Shown here: one piece after another, positions 1 to 15,700 of the stretch
How positions within the stretch are numbered: position 1 is the first letter of the stretch
Layout of the letters: the number at the start of each line of letters is the position of its first letter
Origin: Heterotrichella gracilis
Taxonomy: Eukaryota; Sar; Xanthophyceae; Tribonematales; Xanthonemataceae
Assembly: GCA_032358255.1 (NCBI GenBank)
Contig: JAULBX010025198.1
Span: 1 to 64,000 of the forward strand
Reading direction: 5' to 3'
DNA length: 64,000 nt
Made by a program: the position numbers and the translations under genes
The notes under the pieces: model-generated
Told to the model about the DNA's origin: nothing
The model's database searches: none
What the model saw: the letters and a program-made list of their open reading frames with translations, nothing else

Positions 1-730
1 CCACCCACCACCACCACCACCACGTAACGAGACCATTCCAAAGATGCCTTTCGTGATCGATCCTTGCTCATGTAGGGCAATATACCGGTGGCCAGCAGTC
101 AGGTTGTGCAGCGACTGCATCATGGCTGGCGAGCACGATTGTTTGTCGTACCCCAACAGCTGCCACAAAAACAGCAGCCAATGTCATGTAGATCATGTAG
201 ACTCATGTAGACTCAGCATACAGAAACAAGCTGTGCAGGGCGATGCCATGCGTGCACAGGTGTAGCAAACAATGTGCTGAATGACAATGTTTAACAATGC
301 GCTGGCAAAGCTTGGCAGTGACAAAAAAATGGAGGTTGTGGCCAACTGGTGGAAGCCACTGTCCCCACAGAAATACAATACAATCATAATGCCCATTGAC
401 ACAGGGTGCACAAACCCTAAAACCCTATACAGCCCAATGCCACAGGGTCCACACATGATGGCCTACATGAATCGTATTGACCATTTGAACCTTAAGAGTC
501 AGGTGGTGGTGCCATGGGGCCACTGAATGTGCCATGAGCTGAATCCACCTGTTCTGTGTCTTGATTGGTAGGTTTTCAATGCACCTCCCCATTGGTGATG
601 GCTGGATATGGGCTTAAACCGTAAACCCTAAAGCTCACCGCTTTCCTGGTACCTCAGTACAAAATCCGTCCCAGATTCATGTGCCCCCCATTCAACAGGC
701 TCCCTGTTGGGATGCATTTTGGGCACGTAC
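1..730. other. no confident gene; 3' side of the minus-strand gene at 731-2773
   Basis: A CAC/CCA simple repeat occupies the first ~23 bases. The remaining exons of the minus-strand fucosyltransferase-like gene should lie here or beyond the window edge. No exon continuing its phase-0 junction could be chosen with confidence. A candidate around 640-690 on the minus strand has a good donor, but would need a 27-base intron and opens with a stop in the required frame. Confidence 0.4.
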
Positions 731-2773
731 CGTGTGTGTCGCATTGCTGAGGTGGATACTAAACCACTCTTGCTGGGTCCTCTGATACCCCTTGTCAAAC
801 TCCTTTGTGTGCACCACCACTCCAAACGCACCACTCCAACCTAGACACACATACACACAGATGATGAATACAGGGGTCAGGTTATTATTATTATGCTGTT
901 CTGACGACTTTGCAGTGGTCTGCTGAACAGAATTGAGCAATTGCAGCTATCTGCTGAAAAAGCGTTCCGCACTTTACGATCAGTGTCCCATCAACCTCTT
1001 GGCAGCGGATGCAGATGCAAGAAGCAATATTGTGCACCAGATCATCCATACAACACAGCCAGGGTAGCATGTCTGGGTATGCCTCGCCTCGCCACAGTTT
1101 AGGTTTAAACAATCGTTCAGGTGAACAGTAGCCCGTGCGGTTTGTGTTGGATTTGGTTCCTTGCCATGTCTTTCTCAACAAAATCTCTAATAAACTGCAT
1201 CTCTAGGGTTCAGGTGTAAGGGTTATATTTTAAGCTTCTTTTCCTGTTAGGCTACTTTCTCCTCAATCTGAGCTATAGTGGCTGTGCAGGGTTACCCTTA
1301 AGGGTGTAGGGATGTCTCTACTTACCTTTCTCCTTCAGCTCTGCTACAGTGGCTGTTGGCACATACTGCTCCAGCACCTGCCTGTCAAAGGTTTCCTCAA
1401 AGTCATAATACCGGCGACCATCAGCATCCCTGCAAGACAACTCGCCGCAGTGAGCAAAAAGGGACCCTTCGCATGATCCCCCCGAAAAACCCTGGACTAA
1501 ATTAATAGTCAGCATCAGATGACACATGTTCAAAGTCATGCAAGTCGTGCACCAGACCACTTACTCTTTACTTAGTTGTTGTGATATATCTGGCAAGGTG
1601 AGTGTGCAGGAAGGAGTACGGGGAATACTCCTGTTCCGCGGGCATAATTACAAGAGCATTTTACAAGATTATTTCACACAATGATCACATGGGTTAAGCA
1701 GTTTCGGGGTCCAGGCGCAGGGTTTCCAGGCGTAGGGTTTCATCATGGTCTGCTATCCACTGGTCATGATCACGTGGGGTATTTGGGGTGCCGAGGGCGC
1801 ACTTACCGCACACTCATATGATTGCGAAACATCGGCAGGATGAGGGTACGGTTGAGGTGCTTGGCCAAAAAGGCATGCGATATCAGCGCCGCATACTGGT
1901 TGTTGGGACCGTATTGCAGGATGGGGAACAGATACCCAACCCCGGTACTATCCTCGAGCGGAGAAGCCCCTGCAGACACCTGCATGGCAGGCGTTTCTGA
2001 TTTTGGGATTGGAGATTTTGGGATGGTTTCTGAGAATGTGGGCCGCAAGAACAGGTTTAAGAAGTGTGTTTGTGGGAAGTCCAAGCGTGCGCAAGGGTGG
2101 GGTTTAGGGTTTTAGGGTTTCCAAAGACACTGTACCGGAAGCCATGGGCAAGAGGAGGGGCTGTGCTCCCCATAGATGCAGTCGCGCTGAGCACAACGAG
2201 TGGGTTCGACTCACCATTAAACCCTAAACCCTAAACCCTAACTAGCGATGGCCACCTCAACCCTAAAGCAAAGCCAAGGCCCACATGAGGAGTGCGCCCA
2301 AAGCAGGCTAGGGTGGAGTCTTATATGCCGGGGGGGCGAGATTCTCGGCGACAGAGTGCAGTGCCTTGCGTGCCCTGGTCCTTGGGCAGACATATGCACA
2401 GGTGACACATGCAGCCACGCATGCCTGTGACCACCCTGCGAACCATGCAGGTGACACCTTGCAAATGTCGGTATGAAAATAAGCTCAGGCTTTGCTTGTA
2501 CTGGTACTCCTCTTACTCGCAGTGCATATGACGCTACAGTGGCTCTGCACCGGGTGATTAACATACTGCCCCTATCATCTAGCGCACTGTGATCTAGCGC
2601 AACCTAGGGCCCAGACCTTTAAGTGTGGCCAGAAAAAGGTGTCCAAAAGACTGCAACCAACCCCAAGTAAAGGTGTGTGCAGGGCTCACCGTTATAACCA
2701 AACAGCACGCCAGGAGCAACAGGGGCAGTGAGGCTGGGGCGGGGCTGCTGCTGGAAACACCCCATGCATCCAT
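731..2773 (-). CDS. GDP-fucose O-fucosyltransferase-like protein, 3' incomplete
   Basis: Four minus-strand exons join in phase: 2690-2773, 1807-1979, 1326-1429 and 731-840. Exon 1 starts at ATG 2773 and encodes 28 residues with a hydrophobic run (LPLLLLACCLVIT), suggesting a signal peptide or type II membrane anchor. Exon 2 encodes GPNNQ, then about 20 residues later LNRTLILP. That pair resembles the N-terminal donor-binding part of GDP-fucose O-fucosyltransferases and related plant and algal proteins (family knowledge). Exon 3 (DADGRRYYDFEETFD) and exon 4 (EFDKGYQRTQQEW) extend the frame without stops. Donors are GTGAGC, GTAAGT, GTAAGT and GTACGT. The C-terminal part is not located. A secretory-pathway glycosyltransferase is inferred. 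The fold is likely, but the exact substrate cannot be told and another GT-B fucosyltransferase-like family is possible. The gene diverges from the lysyl-tRNA synthetase gene. Confidence 0.55.
2218..2242. repeat. telomere-like heptamer run in intron 1 of the fucosyltransferase-like gene
   Basis: About three and a half units of the CCCTAAA type lie inside the intron between 1979 and 2690. Read in the sense of the host gene they are TTTAGGG. Neighbouring DNA is ordinary intron, so this is an interstitial run and not a chromosome end. Confidence 0.85.
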
Positions 2774-3621
2774 ATGGGGCACTGATCTAAGTGATCCAGC
2801 TGACCAAGGCTAGGCATGGAGACTAGCCACTGGAACTGGATCGCAAGACTGGTCTGTAGTTTATGCTAGGCAACAGATGCCCATGCCCGCCAGACCCGAA
2901 ACTTCTGTGGGTAAAAATTGACCATAAATAAACTAAAGCTATTTTGCAGCTGTGCCGCGCAGGAATACTAGAAACGCTAGGAGTCAACAAAGAGAAATGG
3001 CGCTATTGCAGGGACTGGACAAGGGCACAGGTACGGCATGCCAACATTGCCCAGAGTATCCAGAACCAAAATCGAAAGATGCAGTGGCAGCCTGAATAGG
3101 GTTATGTAACGCTGCACAGATGGTGTGTCGTGCTGACTGCAGTCTTGACGCAAACCATCGCTGTGATAACGCTTGCACACGAAGGCTAGCCCAGGTAGCT
3201 TGCACTGCAAGCCTGCCACGCACCCTGCACCTTGGCAAGGCGGGCAGGGGAGTCTCCACATACACCTACAACAGGAAGTGACTGCTACAGAAAGGCTTGT
3301 GGTCGCGACTAAACACCGCATATAGTCGACGTCACACTCGCCACCTGGACAGGAGCTCGTACACCCTAGGCAATACCTGCCAGTAGTGTGTCTACATATG
3401 CATGCATATTGCACCGCCGCAATGCCACGCTTGTAGCTAACCAACCATCAAATAACTCGGGGGTCCTTGCACTCAGCAGCCTTTATTTTGTACTGCACTC
3501 GAATAGCTATACTGACTATTAGTTAGGTGAACACAGCCAGTCAGAGCATTGAGTAGGCTGACGGAACCCTATTACAACACCTAGCTGGCTATCAAGGCCC
3601 TGTTCCGCGCCAGGTCCCGCC
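2774..3621. promoter_or_regulatory. shared intergenic region between two divergent genes
   Basis: About 850 bases separate two start codons that face away from each other, the fucosyltransferase-like gene on minus and lysyl-tRNA synthetase on plus. Both promoters and 5' UTRs must lie here unless upstream exons exist. I recognised no TATA box or specific operator. A minus-strand open frame across 2977-3444 is Cys-rich but has no recognisable domain, and I did not call it. Confidence 0.5.
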
Positions 3622-8564
<4,943 letters not shown>

Positions 8565-9751
8565 GGGAAAGGGGGTCATGCTTGGAGCGAGGGAAGGAGG
8601 TTGAGCATATTTCCATGGGGCCATGTGCGCCACGGCTGCACAGGATGTGTGTGCTCTGCTGCCCTGCCAAGGGTGTTGGCGCAAATGCAGCGGGGTTTTG
8701 GGCACTGCCTAGAATTCGAAATTCGAAGAGTGAGAGCCTGGGGAGGCGGGAGGTGGCCGCTGGGGTTGTGTTTGCGTTGGGGAGAGGGGGTGCAAGGGGG
8801 GGGGCTTTGCAGGCACGGGTGGCGCTGCACCTTGTGTGGGCCACTGTGGCGCGCGTGTGGGGTTTTCTAGTTTGTGCCCAGTTTCCCCTCTGTGCTGACG
8901 TGGCTGGGGAATGGGCTCATGGCCCGGGTGATCCTGGGTCAACCTTAGGAAGCCTGGGCCAGGAAAACGCTAATAAATGGCAAAGTCAGTGTTTGGCACG
9001 CCATGGCCTAGTAAGACCGGCACGCATCCTAGTCAGATGCGGCGGTACTGCTGCACACTGTGCTCAGCCGGGTTCTGTGTGCGGATGTGTGGTAACAAAC
9101 GATATGTTGTGCTTTTGTAAGACTGGATACACAAGAGTGCCGCTGCCCCTGATCTCATGCCCTGGAGGTTAACCATGTCTTGACTGCTAGGTGTGAAGTA
9201 CAGCAGCCTTGGAGAAAGGCACGGGGATTTGTCATCAATTCTGGCCGGCCAGCTGGGATTATCATAATTGATGCTGACTTGTACCAGGGGATGGGGATTG
9301 GTACAGCGGTACTGAAAACTTTTTACTGATAAAAGTTGCTTTGCCGCGTGTTTTGGAGGTGTTGATGGGTAGCCTGCTATGCGAAACCCGCTGTAGACAC
9401 ACTCCGTCGTTTCTACCGGGCCCAGGGCATATACGATCCCTTTCGTTCAACGGTTTCCCTGCCCGTGTCCTCAATCATGATTGCCGTCCGGCTGGTCTCC
9501 CATCTGTGGTTTGTCAGCAGCGAACTTTACTTGTAGGTGACGTATTGCGGGTACCCTTTCGCTGGTAACCCCTGATACTGAGCTCTTTTAAGGACACAAC
9601 ACCCGTTGTTGGGCGTTTCTCAAGTATTCAGATTTGGCCTGCGCCAGCTAGACATTGGGTGTGGTGTGCACCCAGGTGAATATCCCATGATGTGATGGCC
9701 TGTGTTGGCCTTGCTGCTTCACCTCACAGGCGAGAGACACGCTGAGCTGCC
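8565..9751. other. LysRS 3' region and upstream region of the TKL kinase gene
   Basis: No coding exon is recognised. A TGTAA at 9116-9120, the usual polyadenylation signal of green algae, is a plausible end for the LysRS transcript with a 3' UTR of about 0.55 kb. The rest, about 600 bases, would hold the promoter and 5' UTR of the kinase gene. Confidence 0.4.
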
Positions 9752-12700
9752 ATGGAGGGAGCCAACACCTTCACCGTCGCCAAGAAAAGCCCCTTTGGGG
9801 CGAAGAAACCCAGCCCCTTTTCGCCCAGCCCCTTCTCGCCCACCTCCTCCATGTCCCCCACCTCACCAAGCACCACCATGTCAGCACCAGCAACCCACGG
9901 CTCGACCGCAAGCACCGAGGAGACTGCTGGTCCAGGCGTGGGCCGTGCAGCATCGGCCACCGTCGCTCCTGGCGTGGTTCAGAGCCCAGGTCCGTCACGA
10001 GCCAAAGCCTCGCCTTTCTCCGTGCAGCCGTCTAGCTCGGGGCAGCAACACAGTGGCTTTGGAAACTCGAGGGCAGACGCCAGCGGTGGCGCCACTGCCA
10101 GTAACTCGCAGGGGAATGGCTCCTCTTCATCCTCCAGCCCAGGCTCTCACACGGAGGGTGCTGCTACTTCCACCTCCGCCACCAGCACTAGGTGTGCAGA
10201 GCCAGCCCATGCCCACAGTGCCATGAGGGATGGGTCCTCCAGCACAGGCCAGGAGCAACCCACTCCCTCCAACCAGCCCCATCAGACTGCCAGTGGTGGG
10301 TTTGTGAAGAAAGCTAGTCCCTTTGGCAGCCGGCAGCAAGCAGCTGCAGCACCCCTCAGCACCCCTCGTCCATCGCCGTTCGGCCACAACAGGACCCCCA
10401 GCGGTGATGGTGCACCCCCCACAGTCCCTCGCCCCTCTCCTTTTAACTCCATGAGGGCAGACAGCGTGGAGAGCCAGAAGCCCAAAGCCAGATCTCCGTT
10501 CGACCCCATCTCCACTGGTGGTGGCATGGGTGTGGCCGCTTCACCGCCCGCGCGTTCTTCACCCTTCAGCAGCAGCAGCAGCAGCCCTGCTGGGCCCCCA
10601 GGTGCCTCCATGTTGCAGCCACCACCCGCAAGCAGCCCCTCCGGTCCCAGCGCCAGGAAGATGTCTCCCTTTAACAGCTCCGGGTCTGTGGGGTCTTCAG
10701 ACGGGTTCAGAAAGCCCGCGTCGCCCTTTAACCCCTCTGGTTCCAGAGAGGTCAAGAAGAGCCCGTTCCACAGCAGCGGCGCCATGGGCTCTGCAGATGG
10801 CTTCCAGGTCCCACCTTCTCCTGTGGGCAGGGCCTCACCCCAGCCTTCGCAGGGGTTCACAGACTCACCTCGCTCTGGTGGGGGCAACGGGGCCATGGGG
10901 GGCGTCAAGAAATCGCCGTTCGGAGGCTCCATGGGGTCTATGGATGGGTTCAAGGCGCCTCCTACATCTGGTGCCCGGCCGTCACCGTTTGGCGGCAACA
11001 GCAGCAGGTCAGCTGGGGCTTCAGAGGGGTTCAAGAAGCCTTCGCCCTTTAACAGCAGCGGCCCTGTTGGGGCTTCTGACGGGTTCAAGAAGCCTTCGCC
11101 ATTCAACAGCAGCGGGTCTATGGGGTCCTCAGACGGGTTCAAGAAACCTTCGCCGTTTAACAGCAGCGGCGCCGTGGGGTCTTCAGACGGGTTCAAGAAG
11201 CCCTCGCCTTTTAACAGCAGCGGCGCCGTGGGGTCTTCAGAGGGGTTCAAGGAGCAGGCGCGGGGTGGTGGTGGTGGGGTCGCGGGCTCTGGCTTTGGCG
11301 CCCACCCAGGTCGGGGTGCTGCGCCTGAGGTGAAGCGGGTGACCAGTGTCATCGAGGCTACCCCGCTGGCCACTGGCTCTGGCGATGGCGCTGCCGCTGG
11401 GGGCTTTGCCCCGCGCGGCATGGGCCAGCTGAACACCATTGGGGAGGACTCTGAGCAAGGTACGCACCCGCTCACCCCCCACTGCACCACCCCTGTGTTC
11501 TCCGGCCCTGGGATCCACGCCGGCCATTCTGCTGTTCCATTTGGTGCACGCTTGCTATTAACCAACCTGCTGGGCCCTGTTAAGGAAATATTCAGTCGGG
11601 TTACTTCCCACCACTGCCTAGCAACCTGCGCCAGGTCCACATGGGGTTTGCACACTGGGGGACCCAAATCTGGTTGCCCATTAACCCACCCACCACCCCT
11701 TGACCCCCCACCCACCACCACTCGCAGGGGAGGACTCCAGCACCACACCCCTGCCGAGCTCGAGCGCCACCTCCGCAGCTAGCTCGGGCGCAGACTCATG
11801 GTTCCAGGACTCCAACCTGGGCAGGGGGTATGGGGGCCCGGCCATGATGAGCACAAAGTCAAGCAATTTGGCACGGTGCGTGGGCTCAAAATCCTGTTTT
11901 TTTATGGTGGTGTAACAAGCACTGGTGGTGGCGTCAGCGGGTGGAAAGTATGGCGGCGGGTGTGCAGGGGTGTGGTGTGGGTGGTAGGGGAGTCTTTTGG
12001 TTGTAGGACTCCAACCTTGGGAGGGTGTGGGGGCCCAGCCGTGAGGAGCACAAAGTCAAGCAACCTGGCACGGTGAGTGGGCTCAATACCCTGCTTTTTG
12101 TGGGGGTATTGGCACCTGTTGGTGGGAAGTATGGCGGGGTGTGTGCAGAGGTGTGGGATGTGGTTGGTGGGGCAGTCTCTTGGTTGTAGGACTCCAACCT
12201 GGGCATGGGGCTGTGAGGGCCCAGCCTTGATGAAATCAAGGTCAAGCAACACATGGTGCGGTGAGTGGGCTCATACCCGCTGTGTAGGGCGGAAGTGACA
12301 AGGGTGCATGCCATTGTGGCGACGATGGCGAGTGTGCAGGGTTGGGGGTAGCGCGTTAGTTGTGGACAGCCTCATATACGTACGGCAGGGTGCGTGGTGG
12401 GGGGCTGTACTGCAGTTTGGCTGAGATACTGGCAGGTGGGGGGCATGTGCACCGGCAGACGCCAGGCTCCCACCCCCCAGGCATAGGGTGCCACCATCCC
12501 AGCCACTTTTCTTCCCCTTGTGCAGCGTGACCATGACAAACCCTGATTACCCCCACGGAACCCTTAACCCACCCGCCCCTTCCGCTGCGTGACCATGACA
12601 AAACCTTGATTACCCTGATACGCTCTGAACTTCTGATGAAGCCCTAAACGCACCCAACCTCCCCGCAGTCTGACCATGACAAAACCCTGATCACCCTGAT

Positions 12701-15700
12701 GAAACCCTTAACCCTTCCCCCCCTCCCCGCAGGGTGACCATGATGAACAGGCTTGAGAATGCGCAGAACAAGATGGGGCTGCAGACCAGCACCATCATCA
12801 GCTGGAGGGATGTGGAGGTGGCAAAGGACCCAAGCGGGGAAGATGTGCTGCTGGGGGAGGGGGCATATGGAAAGGTGGGTGGCGGTGGCGTTGGTGGTGT
12901 GGTGGTGGTGTGGGTGCGTGTGTGTGGGGGGGATGCACAGGGAATTGAACGGGGAGGACATGCTGATACGGCGGATCTCAGGCACTGGTATCGACGCACC
13001 GCACGGACCACACATTCTCCACCAACATAGAGCTTTCAAACATAATTTGACACATTCTTACATAAATATCTGTTGTTAAATTACCTACAATTAGATTATT
13101 TGGACACCTGGCGGAGTGTGTAGATAACAAAATGGTTGTGAATGCGAGAAAATCCAGACGCGAGTGGGGAAATGCTGAATCTGGTCCAGATGTATGTTTC
13201 ATCTTCTTTCATCTTCGGCATCATTTCAAATAATTGGCTTCTTGGACCAATTTCAAAGTAAATTTCATTATGCGGTGGTTCAAATGTTTGGGATGCTGTG
13301 GTAATTTACAATAGATCTGCATCGTTTTCCTGACAGCTGGCTTCAACATACAGCGAGGCCTCGGAAACGGTTGGCTTGCGCAGCAGCCGTGGTCACTGGC
13401 CGACAAGTACCCTAAACTATGAACCCTAGTACAGACTGCTAGGTCACTCTCCTGCCTGATACGGGTGTGGACCCATCGTTGTAATTGTGAACTGAAACTT
13501 CGAATATAGGTGGCGGAAATCAAGCAACAAAGTTACCTAACTGCACCTGCCTGCCTGTCGCAAGCACATTTCTGGCCACCACACCACCTCCACCCACCAA
13601 CCACAAGTGGCCATGCACATCCTCGTGACCCCCCCCCCCACCCTCACCGCCACCCTGCACCCCCCCGCAGGTGTACCGCGGCCTGCTGAACAAGCGCACC
13701 CTAAGCCCTAACTCCCCCCCGCAGGTGTACCGCGGCCTGCTGAATAAGCGCATCCCGGTGGCCATCAAAATCCTCATCACCCAGGCCAGCGCCACCAATA
13801 AGGAGGAGATGGCGCAGGCAACCGATGAGTTCATGACAGAGATCGCGCTGCTGCGCCAGCTGCAGTCGCCATACATTGTGCAGGTGGGGGTGCAGATCTG
13901 GAGGGGATTGCTCCGTCATCCAGGAATCAATTAACCAATTGCGTTTTTTTTTATTATAGTATTTTGAGGTTTGTAATGCGTTTAGACGGGTTCATCCTGT
14001 GGCAGCTGCAGTCGCTCTACATTGTGCAGGTAGGCGGTAGAAGGGGGCGAGTCCCATTATGCGATGGGGTGGGTGGGGGGATGAGATTTTGCGACTGTTG
14101 TAACGCTGCTGCGTCCAATGCACCTGCCCCACCACTCTCGAGCCTTTGCACCATTCCTAGGACCCGCCATGCCTCAGCACAAACCCTGCGTGACATCAGC
14201 ACCACCACATGACATCACCTCGCCCTCAGCAGCTTGGTTAGCAACCCCGTCTTCTCCCCCAGGAGCCCCCCTCCGCAAGCTCATGGGCATCAGCATGGAC
14301 AAGGACACAACCCTAATTTTGCACAGTTACCCTTAGGTTTACCCTCCCCCCTTTTACCTGCTCGCAGTGGGTGGGTGTGGGCATGGACAAGGACGAGGGC
14401 CCTAATCCGCACATCTACCCCAGAGCTTACCCTGCGTTCACCCCTCGCAGTTCATGGGTGTGGGGATTGACAAGGACGATGACCCTAACGCTTGCCCTTT
14501 CACTTACCCTCCCTTACCCCCTCCCCGCAGTTCATGGGTGTGGGCATGGACAAGGACCGCAACCCCATGCTAGTCACCGAGTTCATGAAGGGGGGGTGCC
14601 TGTTTGACTGCATCAAGTCGGGGGTGGCGCGCTGGTCAAACAGGTGTGCGCAGTACTGGCTAGGGTCTAGGGTCAGGGTTAATTTGAGAATGAAGCGGTT
14701 AGGGTTAGGATTAGTTTGACTGCATCAAGTCGGGGGTGGCGCGCAGGTCAAACAGGTGCGCGCAACATTGGTTGAGGCTAGGGCTAGGGTCAGGGCTAGG
14801 GTCAGAGTAATGGTATGGGTCAGGATCAGGGTCAGGGTCAGGGTCAGGGTCAGGGTCAGGGTCAGGGTCAGGGTAGGGTGGTGTGGTGGTCAGACTGGTG
14901 CGCAAAAAGGTCGGGGTCGTGGTTGTGAGGTTTCACAATCTCTATGGGTCCACTGCATTGCTTTGGGAGGAGGATGGCCTTGACGGCGCCATGGGCCTCC
15001 AACTCCTCCATTAAACCCTATAATGGAGGAGTACTCCCCCATTCTAGTGACAAAAAGTTGACAAAGGGCCATTGTTCGTGAGTCACGTATTGCATCCCAG
15101 CAATTCAGAATCAGAATCCAGCAATTCAGAATCAGAATCCCAGCAATTCAGAGCAATTCAGCCAAACTAGCAGCCAGCCACATACGGCTCCAAGCAACTC
15201 CGTCCTGGCACTGCTCAAACCAGTTGCTGGTTGTGCCCAACTTGGGGTCCAGCTGGATCCAAAAATACAATTACCTTCACAGGACACCACTGTATCTCAT
15301 GGCCTGCACTTCTCCACTCAAGAAGTGGACAATACATTGCAGGTTCCCATGGTGGCGATTGTTCATCACACCACTGGTTTGGTGCGCGCAGGGGCAGCAA
15401 GATTGCGCTTGACATCGCCATGGGCCTGCACTTCCTGTACTCAAACTTTTAAGATGATAATGATTGAGAGATAATCACAGTTTGAAAAACCACATTTCCC
15501 CCAATCTGCAATTGCCCATCAACACCTCTGTATTGGCGCGCGCAGGGGCAGCAAGATTGCGCTTGACATCGCCATGGGCCTGCACTTCCTCCACTCGCGC
15601 AACATCATCCATTTCGACATCAAGTCGCCAAATGTGCTGCTCACAGCGACGTACCAGGCAAAGCTGGCGGATGTGGGGCTGGCAAAGGTGGGGGACAAGC

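Noticed and set aside
2218-2242. Chromosome end suggested by telomere-like repeats
   Set aside because: Runs are short, in both orientations and scattered through introns across 60 kb, with genes on both sides.
2977-3444. 155-residue Cys-rich minus-strand open frame
   Set aside because: Lies in the divergent promoter region with no family match or paralogue. Codon use and composition are not gene-like enough to call.
10282-11748. 488-residue minus-strand open frame across the kinase N-terminus
   Set aside because: It is the antisense shadow of a repetitive, GC-rich Ser/Pro coding exon. Its Gly/Glu/Pro repeats mirror the plus-strand 54-base units and it has no domain or splice support.
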